From contig OY843691.1 of assembly GCA_963693005.1 (NCBI GenBank), positions 1-24,214 of the forward strand: a stretch of 24,214 bases of DNA, read 5' to 3'. Position 1 is the first letter of the stretch. Every line of letters begins with the position of its first letter. This DNA is from Bodonicaedibacter sp963693005. GTDB taxonomy: Bacteria > Pseudomonadota > Alphaproteobacteria > UBA6184. Under the pieces are notes generated by a model. That model saw only the letters and a list, made by a program, of their open reading frames with translations, had not been told where the DNA came from and ran no database searches. The position numbers were made by a program, and so were the translations under genes. Positions 1 through 10,000 of the stretch are shown here, in pieces.

Positions 1-1
1 A

Positions 2-16
2 CAGCAGCAGCAGCAG
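2..16 (+). repeat. CAG trinucleotide microsatellite
   Basis: Five CAG triplets lie at the very start of the window. The tract may extend further upstream. Confidence 0.8.
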
Positions 17-271
17 TTCCCTTCCGACGCGCACCGTGCGCACAGGATTGTAGCTCAACGCCAACGTCATCATCCCTAAGCCTTGTCAAGAGAACAGTGG
101 CTTCAGTCGCGGCACCCCACGGGTCAACGACAAGCGACCGCAAACGACCTTCGACGGAGACCCTACGCCCACTGCGCCGTAGAGGCAACCGAGCGCCATC
201 GCGGCCACGATCAAGATCAGTACCACAGGATGGGAACACAAGTATCGTTAGAGGTTCGCCGTGCGTCGATT

Positions 272-287
272 CGACCGACCGACCGAC
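272..287 (+). repeat. CGAC tetranucleotide repeat (four copies)
   Basis: Four tandem CGAC units, a simple-sequence repeat in the noncoding region before the LINE A endonuclease. Confidence 0.75.
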
Positions 288-770
288 CGCGCCAGACACA
301 CGAGTCCCTGTCAACGCAGTCCCTGAATGTGAACATTTCAAACTCCGACACACCCTGTCCCATGGCCGACTGAGTCCCTTGGCGACCGTCAAGCCAACCG
401 CGGGTACCACCTGAGAGTGCGTCACGCCTGCAACGAGATCCACCCCGATGCCGAGGACAACTACACCCGATGTCCAAAGCAACTTTCCAGCACCTAAGCC
501 GCCGCCCTGCCATCGACACATCGCCACCGACACCTCCGCGGAATGCGGATCGGCAACGAGCACCACAAGACGTGAGCAACACGTTCAAAACGATCGAGGA
601 TCCCAACTGTGGCCGCATCCGGCGGCTCTTGGAGGCTCCCACGAGACGCACATCGCGTCAGCCCTGCTGCAGTTCCGATGCCCAGCTCCTCGCTGTGGTC
701 GTCGATGGGTGCCGCCGTCGCCTTTGGTACGGCCGGATGCGTGGACTGCCCCACCGCCCGCTCTCGGTGA

Positions 771-1325
771 ACGAATCAATTAGAGCACCACCTGCTACCC
801 TCCCCTGGGCACCGCTCCGGGGCGGAGGTAGACCGAAGGGAACGAAGGGGGACGACACAGCTCAGCAGCGACGACCTCAACGACATTCAGCTGCTGGCCT
901 TGGCGGAGACGAAGCGAGGCAACTCGGTACCCGGCTTCGACACCGTTGCGGTCCAAAGGCGAGGCGACGGCCTCGGAGGCGGAGTAGGATTCTTCTTACG
1001 CAGCGGATGCGGACTCCGAGCTGACATGGTCGCGGCGGAGATCAAGGACGGACAGGAGCTGATGGTGGCCCGAGTCATGCTCGACGACAACACCCCATTG
1101 GCGCTTGTACTCGTTGTGTACATCCCGAAGCCCCGAGAGGTCGACAGCAACATCGCGGATGGCTGGCATGGTCTCCTTCAGGCCCACCAGTGCCCGGGCG
1201 CCCAGGTGCCGCAGCTGATCGTCGGCGACATCAACATCCAGAACTCGTGGTGGTCGGAGTGCAAAGACAGCCTCCCGGTAGGACAGTGCATTGCATGTAG
1301 TTTCACGTCTGCGACTTTCTCCTGA
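771..1325 (+). pseudogene. LINE A endonuclease (APE-type), N-terminal part, interrupted
   Basis: This open frame starts just after a stop at 768-770 and ends at TGA 1323-1325. It encodes most of an apurinic/apyrimidinic-like endonuclease, the enzyme that nicks the target to prime reverse transcription. Visible motifs are LLALAETK with its catalytic Glu at 906-908, a glycine-rich GGGVGFFLRSG strand, VVYIPKPRE, and IVGDINIQNSW with catalytic Asp at 1227-1229 and Asn at 1233-1235. The usual N-terminal WN motif is not seen in this frame. There is no convincing ATG, and translation in the intact element would probably begin upstream. After about 1278 the protein stops resembling an endonuclease; the rest of the domain reappears in another frame from about 1565. 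Membership of the endonuclease family is clear; that it is broken is inferred from the frame change. Confidence 0.8.
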
Positions 1326-1562
1326 GTGTTTTGTCCCGAGTGCCTGTGTTAGTGTGCAGTTCCCATGGCCGCCACGGCTTTTTTCCCACCCACCACACCC
1401 GCCTGGCGGCCCGGTCTTCAACCGGCGTTTCTGCGTTTCCCCTTCGCAATAGTACCGCAAAACAAACCCAAACCCCTAGATGATGCCCCCCTGCTGACGC
1501 CGTGTGGAATGAACCTGCAACAGCTCACGATGGCACGACGGCATACCTCGGGAAAGTAGGAC
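1278..1562 (+). other. Segment interrupting the LINE A endonuclease, bounded by GTAGGAC direct repeats
   Basis: Endonuclease coding stops near 1278 in one frame and resumes near 1565 in another. The roughly 280 bases between contain stops and no endonuclease-like residues. The segment starts and ends with the same seven bases, GTAGGAC (1278-1284 and 1556-1562), as a target-site duplication would. Removing one copy plus the insert would leave a one-base frame error. Alternatively it is an intron: a GT donor at 1278 with an AG acceptor ending at 1566 would restore the frame and join SLP to LRAEKYD. The segment has no A-tail or terminal inverted repeat that I can see. Confidence 0.45.
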
Positions 1563-2365
1563 CAAGCTGAGGGCGGAGAAGTACGACCTCCCCATCGGCT
1601 GGGCACGGAAGCCGACCCGCTACCCGTTCGGCTTCTCCGCGACCAAGGAAACGACCCCCGGCCAGGCTGCTCAGACGCCCTCGACACCGGACGTCATGTT
1701 CTGCAGGGGCGCTGCGCTAGGCGACTTCTCGATGCACCCTGGTGTGGGCTCCGACCACATGGTGCTCAAGGCCACTCTTCATGACCCGGACGCGGAGTGG
1801 TTCGAGGTCGACCCGTCTGCGATCAAGGCCTCGGCCCGACGCTGCGTCGCGAACGCTGACTACGACAAGTACCGCAACGTCGCCGCCAAGGCCACCCGCT
1901 CCATACTGGCGACGAGGGTCCCCCTGAGCAACTGGCAGAAGGACACGATCAAAATGGGGGACCGTCTGAACCTCATCCCGTACCAGATCCCCATGTCCGG
2001 CCGTATCCTACCCTGCATCCCGCACATGGCACGGTGTGTGGTCACGATGCGCAAGCTCCTCCGATGTGGCAAGACCAAACGCGCCCTGGAGCTGCGCCGC
2101 AGAGCCATGAGGGCCATGAGGGGGGCGAGACCGTCGACACAACGTCTCCTCAAGATGATGCGAGTCGTGATCCGGAAGGCCGCGGACGCTGCGATGCCCA
2201 TGGGCAAGTTCCATCAGGTCCCCTCGGGCATGAAGCTCTGGAGCGCCGACCTCGAGAAGAAGCTGACCAAGTGGAAAGAGGCTCGAGAGCTGGACTGCTC
2301 GGACGAGATAGACCTACGTCGCAAAGAGTTCTTCGCCGCCCTGGACAAACACCGCGGGCGTCGCG
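1513..2365 (+). pseudogene. LINE A endonuclease C-terminal part and EN-RT linker
   Basis: This frame is open from just after a stop at 1510-1512. It carries the end of the endonuclease domain: STPDVMFC at about 1678-1701, followed by VGSDHMVL with the catalytic SDH triad at 1750-1758. A basic linker follows, with many Arg and Lys residues and a short Leu/Lys-rich stretch (LKMMRVVIRKAADA). The similarity to a LINE protein continues to about EFFAALDKH near 2330-2350. From there the sense continues in a different frame, which leads into the reverse transcriptase. The true start of this piece is uncertain because of the interruption upstream, and the end given is approximate. Confidence 0.7.
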
Positions 2366-5300
2366 CGTGGCCAAGCCGTCGTTCCCGATGCTCAAGGCGA
2401 TGTGCAAAGGTCCGAGGAAAGCGAAACCGCGCCGGATGCTCAACGTCCTGGAGAGGTTCTACCACGGTCTGTTCGAAGGCCGCACGCCGAAGCCGAAGCC
2501 CCGCCGCCGCTGCAAGGGCGAGCCCCTGACCAACGCTGAGTTCAACGAGGCTCTCAACCGCCTGCGCCGTGGCACCGCTGCTGGACCGGACGACATCCTG
2601 CCCGAGATGATCCTGGAGCTGCCGCAGGTCGCCAAGCAGAAGCTGCTGTTCCCGCTCATCAACCGGTGTGTCGTCACTGGAGACATCCCACAGTCGATGC
2701 GGGACGCGGTCATCGTGCCGCTGCTGAAGCCGGGCAAAGATGCGGCTGACCCGGAGTCGTACCGTCCTGTGTCGCTGACGCCGATCTTCGCGAAGCTGGT
2801 GGAGCACGTCATCGCCATGCGCATTCGATCCCGCCTCGCCGCTCTCCCGCAGCAGTACGCGTACACCGCCAGCAGGTCCACGCTCGACGTAATCGCCCAG
2901 ATTGTCGCTGGAGGCACCAAGGCGTTCAACGTACGGACCTCGGTCAAGGACAACGGGAAATCGCACCGACTGCTCTGCGCCATGATCGACTTCTCCAAGG
3001 CATTCGACTCCATGGACCACGACATCCTCCTGAAGCGCATGCACGAGCTCGGCCTCCCGCCGCACATCTGCAGGTTTGTTCGGAACTTCCTGGTCGGCCG
3101 ACGGTTCCGTGTCCGCGAAGACAACGTCATGGGCAAGTGGTGCAAGACCGGTCGAGGCGCCCCCCAAGGCACCGTCCTCGGCCCGATCCTGTGGATCATC
3201 TTCATCGACACCCTCTGCGAACGCCTCACCAACGCCGGTTTCAAGTGCACGTTCCTGTACGCGGACGACCTGGCTGTCATCATCGAAGGCTGCGACGAAA
3301 CGGCCATGACAGCAGAGATGCAACAGGCGCTGAACATCGTGCAGGCGTGGGCCAAGGAAGTGAAGATGTCCGTGTCCATCAAGAAGACCACCGCGATGTG
3401 GATCACGCGCTCCGCAGTGACTGCCAGTGCGAACACGCAGCTGACCATGTGCGGCCAGATTGTCAAGATGGTCAAGGCCTCCAAGCTCCTCGGCGTCATC
3501 ATCGACCCCGGCATGTCCTTCACAAAGCATGCGGATGATCTCAAGCGACGACTACTTGCCCGGGTACAGCAGCTCGGGGCCATGGGCCCGATGTACAACG
3601 GAGCATCCCCTGCGGTCATGCGAACGTACGCCGTCGCCTACATCTACTCCGTTGCTCTCTACGGCCTCGAGGTGGTGGGTCCGCTGCTGAGCCAGGACAA
3701 CTGGGAGAAGAAGATCGAGCCTCCGATCACAGCGGCACAGCGTGTCGTCTCAGGCGTTATCCGGTCAGCAGAGGAACAGGACACTCGAATGGAAGCGGGC
3801 CAGCTGCTCACCATGCGCAACACCGCACGTCTCCGGAGCTACAACTTCATCGAGGCATCCAGGATCGACCCGCCGCCGACCGGCATCCTGGACTACGACG
3901 AGCACTTCGACCCGGACACTGGTCGCCTCGGCGCCACGAAGCAATTCCATGTCCCGCCTGTCACGGCCAGGTCGCCCGCCTACGAGAAGAGGTGGCACTC
4001 ATGGCACGACGAGATCGAGCGCAACATTGGTCTCACCACTCGTCCCCGTGAGGAAAGAGCACGCCTCCGCTACGCACCGCACGACACGGGTGGAGCCGAC
4101 AAGGTCACGATCGACGCTTCCGCCCCGGGTGGCCTCACACGTCATTCGGAGCTACGCCTGAAGCGGGCCGCCTCCATCGCCAAGCTACACGTCAAGAATG
4201 CGAGGATCCGCGGTTGCACCGACGGTGGGGTGATTGTTCGCCACATCAAACGCCGTGACACGGAGACGGAATGGAAGCCCGGCCCGGAACAGCCTGACAA
4301 TCTGCCGTTCGACAATGGCGTGCTACGACCGGAAGACGATGTCACCTCCGACGACAGCGGTTCCGACACCGAGCCCCGACGTAGGTGTGAAGACGACCAG
4401 CGTGTCTTCTACCTCAACAAAGCGGCCGGCTCCGGCTACGTCGTTTACTCGAAGCGCCCACATGCCCCGTCGACCGAGCGCCGCCTCACTGGAACCGAAG
4501 CGGCAGGCCGCCACGCTTGCTCGTACACGGCCGAAGCAGTGGCAATGCGCGCCTGTCCCCGCGCCGTCCTTCAGGAGCTGCAGAGCTTCCCCGGCAAGAC
4601 GCGCAAGGCCATCGTCATTGCAACGGACTCGCAGTCGCTGCTCATGGCTTTGAAGCGCGGTCCGTTGGCAAAGAGCCTGTGCCCGATCGAGACGGAATGC
4701 TGGAACCTGCTCCTCGACATCTCCCAGATTTGGTCCGTGCGGCGCATCATGTTGAAGTTTGTGTTCGGCCACTCCGAAGTCCCGATCAACGACGAAGCGG
4801 ACGCTCTGGCCACCGAGGCCAAGCACCTCCCTGGGCAGGATGATGTGCCGATCCAACTCCGCGACAGTAAGGCACTGGCGAAGCATTACGTCAAGTGGAC
4901 ACAGGAGCTCACCCGAGACACTCCCCGTGGCCGCCTCATCCGCCGCCCGGTGAAGCCGGCTCGCCGCTGCGACATGAAGCACCAGTACGCAGTCATGGCC
5001 CAGACACGCACCAACGAGTTCCACTGGGGCGGCCGCTTCTCGCACCGCATCGGGGCGAATCCCTCGACGGCATGCAGACTGTGCACCGGTCCGGACCATG
5101 CGCGCCTGGCCCAACTGGCGAAGCTCGAAGTGGAGGAGGCCACTGCCCGACTGGAAGCCGAGCGAGAGGGCGTCATCAACAACCTGACACTGCTGAAGAA
5201 GGCCTGGAACACGCACCGCGTCGCGAGCGGACTGCGACCGAAGGCACCCGACGCCGCGTTCCCCGGAGATCCGGAGGCTTGGATGTTGAAGGCGATGAGG

Positions 5301-5672
5301 TGCCCGTACTGCAACATCTACACGCAGACCAAGGCCAGGGGAGGTGGACTGACGATCCACATGATGGAGCGGTGCAAGATGCGCCCCCCTGACGCCGTGG
5401 TCGCGAAGGCCGCCCGGTACTCCATCGTCAACTTCAAGGCCGTCGACGCTCCCGGCATGACAATTGAGTCGAGCCACCACTGGTGGCACGACTGCCCAGG
5501 TGCCAGAGATGTGTGCGCCGCATCAGACCATCCCCTTCGGTCGCCCATTCCTCCGACGTTCGACTTCTACGGTGAAGCGTACTGGCAGCAAGTGCGTGCT
5601 CTTTTTGATTCGCTCGCTCGCCCGGCCTCGCAGCTGGGAGGGGCTATGTCTCATGGCCCTCCGGGGTCGTGA
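2345..5672 (+). pseudogene. LINE A reverse transcriptase - RNase H - zinc-finger polyprotein (long intact part)
   Basis: More than 1100 codons are uninterrupted to TGA 5670-5672. The RT would copy element RNA into the nicked target. Its motifs are LRRGTAAGPDDI, SYRPVSLTPIFAKLVEHV, block A MIDFSKAFDSMDH (Asp at 2988-2990), block B GAPQGTVLGP (from 3156), block C FLYADDLAV (YADD at 3258-3269), and SKLLGVIIDPG. The RNase H, which removes the template RNA, has candidate catalytic residues VTIDAS (Asp 4113-4115), YTAEA (Glu 4533-4535), ATDSQS (Asp 4626-4628), and GHSEVPINDEADALA (His 4770-4772, Asp 4800-4802). A later CPYC motif (from 5301) followed by His and Cys is a likely zinc-binding finger. 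An ATG-less continuation of the frame extends upstream to 2034, but protein similarity there lies in the other frame. It is classed as a pseudogene because of the frameshift near 2345-2370 and the broken endonuclease. Confidence 0.88.
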
Positions 5673-5696
5673 AGTCAACGGGCTTGTCAAAAAAAA

Positions 5697-5787
5697 CTGT
5701 GGCCGCGGACGGTTTTGACCTCGTTACCCCGGTTTAGGGGTCGGACAGCAAGCCTCGCCGTCGTCGAGCCGTACAACTGTGGCCGCG
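5697..5787 (+). repeat. Satellite: about one unit between LINE A and S0
   Basis: One 80-bp unit plus the first 11 bases of the next. It begins CTGTGGCCGCGG immediately after the LINE A tail and ends CTGTGGCCGCG at the S0 junction. It is the smallest satellite island in the window. Confidence 0.9.
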
Positions 5788-6244
5788 GCGTCTTTCTCGT
5801 TCTTCCCGTCTGGTCACGCGGTCTCCGTCTTGTTCTTGAGGTCTCGGAGGTCAGGCGGTGGCAAAATTGAGTACGAATCGTCTCGGGACGGTGATTCGGG
5901 GTTACGAAACGGCTAGGTTCCTCATCCTTCCGTTGTCGGCTCAGTGGTTCGCTCTCGTCAGGTGTCTCTCTTTTTGGTTCCAAGTCACATTTTCTTTGCG
6001 CTTCTGTATTCCAGCCGTAGGCCACTCGCATACTCTCTGTATAGTTTGTGGATGCGTGCTCAGCCCCCATCGGGGTTAGGGCTATGCGATTCGGAGAACT
6101 GCCCGACGCTTCTCGCCGTCACGCCCTTCGGGGCTCTTCCGATCGAAGGCAGGTTTTAGCGCAACCTGGCCGCCATGCGTTACTTTCTCTGGGCTTCGCA
6201 ATCCCAGAAAAGGATCTTTTGACGACGCTTGTCAAAAAAAAAAA
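5788..6244 (+). mobile_element. Short element S0: 5'-truncated type-1 non-autonomous retroelement
   Basis: The first bases, GCGTCTTTCTCG, correspond to an internal point about 370 bases into full-length type-1 elements, so about 45% of the 5' end is missing. The rest matches S1 closely through to GCTTGTC and an A-tail of 11 (6234-6244). It is flanked by CTGTGGCCGCG on both sides (5777-5787 and 6245-6255), an 11-bp target-site duplication. 5' truncation is the usual outcome of incomplete target-primed reverse transcription, so it supports movement by a LINE mechanism. It has no plausible coding frame. Confidence 0.85.
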
Positions 6245-7044
6245 CTGTGGCCGCGGACGGTTTTGACCTCACTACCCCGGTTTAGGGGTCGGACAGCAGC
6301 CTCGCCGTCGTCGAGCCGTACAACTCTGGCCGCGGACGGTTTTGACCTCATTACCCCGGTTTAGGGGTCGGGCCAGCAGCCTCGCCGTCGTCGAGCCGTA
6401 CAACTGTGGCCGCGGACGGTTTTTGACCTCGTTACCCCGGTTTAGGGGTCGGACAGCAGCCTCGCCGTCGTCGAGCCGTACAACTGTGGCCGCGGACGGT
6501 TTTTGACCTCGTTACCCCGGTTTAGGGGTCGGACCAGCAGCCTCGCCGTCGTCGAGCCGTACAACTGTGGCCGCGGACGGTTTTGACCTCATTACCCCGG
6601 TTTAGGGGTCGGGCCAGCAGCCTCGCCGTCGTCGAGCCGTACAACTGTGGCCGCGGACGGTTTTGACCTCATTACCCCGGTTTAGGGGTCGGATAGCAGC
6701 CTCGCCGTCGTCGAGCCGTACAACTGTGGCCGCGGACGGTTTTTGACCTCGTTACCCCGGTTTAGGGAGCCTCGCCGTCGTCGAGCCGTACAACTGTGGC
6801 CGCGGACGGTTTTGACCTCATTACCCCGGTTTAGGGGTCGGACAGCAAGCCTCGCCGTCGTCGAGCCGTACAACTGTGGCCGCGGACGGTTTTGACCTCA
6901 TTACCCCGGTTTAGGGGTCGGAGAGCACGCCTCGCCGTCGTCGAGCCGTACAACTGTGGCCGCGGACGGTTTTGACCTCATTACCCCGGTTTAGGGGTCG
7001 GACAGCAAGCCTCGCCGTCGTCGAGCCGTACAACTGTGGCCGCG
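6245..7044 (+). repeat. Satellite array, about 10 units, between S0 and LINE B
   Basis: Tandem units of about 80 bp. Units differ in a few diagnostic places: GTTTT versus GTTTTT, CTCATTACC versus CTCGTTACC, and GGACCAGCAG / GGACAGCA / GGATAGCAG / GGAGAGCACG after the telomere-like motif. One unit near 6765 lacks part of its middle (GGTTTAGGGAGCCTCG). Confidence 0.95.
7034..7044 (+). other. Target site / 5' target-site duplication of LINE B (CTGTGGCCGCG)
   Basis: CTGTGGCCGCG precedes the element and recurs directly after its A-tail at 10351-10361. An intact satellite unit has this sequence once, preceded by GTACAA. This implies a bottom-strand nick before CTG and a top-strand cut 11 bases downstream. 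The preceding A could extend the duplication to 12 bp but merges with the A-tail. Confidence 0.88.
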
Positions 7045-7045
7045 A

Positions 7046-10000
7046 GAGGAGAAGTTGGCTGCCTTCACCCGGAGGGCGGAAAAGGCCGACTGGAGGATGC
7101 TCAAGTCCATCTACACCCCGGCTCCGCGCCCAGCAGGCGCCGCGAAGCTCCAGGTCCTTACTAACCAGTACCGCAACCTGTACAGGAGAGTAGGACCCCG
7201 CGCCAAGCCCGTCAAGGTCTCAAGCCCGGGACCGAGGGTCACAACAACGGAGGTCGATGCCGCCATTCGCAGGTTACGCCCAGGCACGTGCCCAGGCACT
7301 GATGGCATCGAAAACGAACTGATCAAGGCTGCCCCAGCTCCCGTCCGCGCCGTCATCACACAGATGGTGCGCACGTCAGTGAGGGACGGCGAGGTTCCCA
7401 CGGACTGGAAGACGGTTGAGTGCGTTGCGCTCCCGAAGCCGAACAAGCCGGACGACTACCGGCCAGTGTCCCTGACGCAGACCCTGTGTAAGCTCACGGA
7501 ACACGTGGTCGCGGCCCGCATTCGGCACTTCGTCCCGAACATCCCAGATCAGTACGCGTTTACTCCCGGTTGTGGCACCGCAGACGTGATCGCAAACATC
7601 CTGCATGAAGCAGTGGAAACGCAGTTGAAGAGGTCCAAGGATCGGCACTTCAACCAGAAGGCGCACCGCGTGCTATCGACAATGCTCGACTGCACCAAGG
7701 CCTTTGACTGCATGAACCACCGCACTCTGCTGGACATCATGAGACGGAGAGGAATCCCGGCCCACCTGATCCGATGGGTCCGCAACTGGCTGAGCGGACG
7801 ATCAATGCGGGTACGGGACCCAGACGCACGTGCACAAGGCCGGAAAGGCAAGATGGGGAGCACCATCCACGTGAACCGCGGGGCGCCTCAAGGCTCTGTC
7901 CTTGGACCCCTCCTCTGGATCCTCTACATCTCTGAGCTCCCGGAGATCATCAAGAACGGTGACATCGACATTCTTGTGTACCTCTACGCTGATGACATCA
8001 CCTTCACCGTGGGTGGAAGTGACGAGGCCGAGATACAGAAGAAAGCGCAGGCAGCGGTCGACCGTTTCTCCGAGTGGGCAGTGCGACACGATCTCAAAGC
8101 GAGTCACGGGAAGTGTGAAACGATGTGGATCACACGTGGCCGGCCCAAGGCCGTGGACATCAAGCTCGACGGAAATGTGATTGCCTTCAAGAAGGATGCA
8201 GTGAAGCTGCTAGGGGTCAGGATTGATCGGACCACCACCTTCAAGAAGCACACTGAGGCAGCGTATACGGAGTGCAGAGGACGGCTGAAGCAGCTGGGTG
8301 CCATAGGAAAGCGGTACTCGGGGCCCACCCCTCGTCAAATGCACCTGTTTGCCCTGCAGTACGTCTGGAGCGTGATCCTCTACGGTTCCGAGGTCTGGGG
8401 CCCCTTCTGCTGCGACGACACCTTCAAGGACATTGAGAAAGTGGCCAACAGTGCTGCGCGAATTGTCTCAGGAACGGTGTCCTCGACGCGGACAGGAGAT
8501 GCAATCTCCGAGGGCGGCTTCCAACTGGACGCGAAACGCATGGCAATGCTTCGGTCCTTTAGCTACGTGGAACGTACAAGAGAGAAGCAGCGATGGGATC
8601 AGCGCCCGCGCACTGTGCCCCCGCTCGAGCAAGACGTCCAGAATCACTTCAGGGCCTGGCATCAGGAGGTGAATGCCCTGGCTGGGTTGACGGACGTCCC
8701 ACGAGCGCCTCAAGTGGACCTGCGCTGGGCACCATGGGAGACCGGCTGGATGTCCCGTGTGCACATCGACGCGTCCCCGCCGGGCCAGCTATCGGCCGGC
8801 GACGATGCGGACTTGAAGCACGCGGCGAACCAGAAGCGGATCGACGGCTCCGTACCTCACCTGCGATGGCTTGCCACGAGCGATGGCACAGCGGGGGAGA
8901 AGGAGGGGCACCCACTCGGCTGCGGCGGCGGATACCTTTTCCGCGAGCGGGGAGTGGAGATCGCTTCTGGGGTTGAAGCCAGCTGGAAGGGGGGCTGCAG
9001 CTACACGGCAGAGCTCATGGGCATGAAGGCTCTGCTCGGGAAGCTCCAGCAACTCTTGGAAGAACTCCAGCAGCAGGGTGTCACACGCCGGGTGAACACC
9101 CTCATCGTCACGGACTCCCAGTCTGTCCTCGCCCGACTCAAGTGTGGCCCCCTCAACAAGGTCCACTGCCCGGTCGAACGCGAGATCTGGAACAGGCTCG
9201 GAGATATCGCACAGCATCCGAATGTCCGCAACATTCACCTCAAGTTTATCTTCGCTCACTGCGGTCACGAACTCAACGACCGCATTGACGTCGTCGCTGA
9301 CGGAGCACGGCGCCTGCCTGAGGGTCCGGCCCTGTACCGCGATCTGAAGGCCGCAGCGAAGAAGGCACTGAAGGAGAAGATGGTGGGGCTGAGGCAGCAG
9401 GACTCGCACCGGGCCGGCTTGGGGCTCACCGCGCAGTCGAAGCCACGGCAGATGGACATTCCCAAAGAGATGTATGCGAAGATGGCGCAGACGCGATGTG
9501 GCGAAACTCCCAAGTTCGGACGCCTGTCCCACCGGATGGGGACTTTCCCGACGGAGTCGTGCCGCTTCTGCACCAGTGACGACGCTGCTGACAGCTCCTG
9601 GTATGCTATGCAGGTCATACGCTTCAAGGACAAGATGGCGCGGGAAGCGCTGTCCCGTCTGGAGGACATGAAGTTCGACCTTGCTACGCAGCTGAGAGAA
9701 GGGCTGTCCGCCGAGGGGAAGATCGTGGTAGACCACATCATGTACGGCACGGAGGAGCAAATCCTGCCGCCCGGAGGGCTGAACGCCCGCCGGTACATGT
9801 GTGTGGAAGACTACGTTCCGCCCCGGCAGCGAGGTGGAGGAGGAGACAACGACGACGGCGACGGTGGCGGTGGCGGTGGCGACGGCAACGACGATGAGGT
9901 GCTTCAGGCCCTCGGCCTCGCTCCGCAGCGACGACAACGCATCTGTGGGAAGCCGTGCACCAACATGGGCGGCCTCACGCAGCACCGCGTCAAGATCCAC

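Larger units (their letters stand above)
1..770. other. Region upstream of the LINE A endonuclease frame; no recognisable gene
   Basis: No protein family is recognisable in any frame. Several overlapping open frames occur on both strands (for example 448-783 on the plus strand and 217-651 on the minus strand), but they are rich in Arg, Pro, Ser and Thr, as expected of GC-rich noncoding DNA. It could be the 5' UTR or a degenerate first ORF of LINE A, or flanking host DNA. I noticed no similarity to the 5' module of the short elements S1-S6. Confidence 0.5.
1..5696 (+). mobile_element. LINE A: ingi/I-group-like non-LTR retrotransposon, 5' end not visible
   Basis: This is a non-LTR retrotransposon that would move by target-primed reverse transcription. 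In order it shows an apurinic-type endonuclease (about 880-1790), a linker, a reverse transcriptase (about 2500-3560), an RNase H (about 4100-4830) and a C-terminal cysteine/histidine region (about 5300-5500). The final reading frame stops at 5672. A 16-bp 3' UTR ending in GGGCTTGTC is followed by eight A (5689-5696) and then by satellite DNA. There are no long terminal repeats. The 5' boundary is unknown: no satellite or target-site copy is seen upstream, so the element may begin before the window or anywhere in the first 770 bases. The EN is interrupted and there is a frameshift before the RT, so this copy is probably dead unless those are assembly errors. The clade is judged from domain order and the zinc finger only. 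Confidence 0.85.

Noticed and set aside
448..783. LINE A ORF1 (gag-like protein)
   Set aside because: No zinc knuckle, coiled coil or RNA-binding motif; the composition is like random GC-rich sequence, and other frames are equally open.
2214..3530. Long minus-strand frame opposite the LINE A reverse transcriptase
   Set aside because: It is the shadow of the GC-rich coding strand, and the plus strand carries unmistakable RT motifs.
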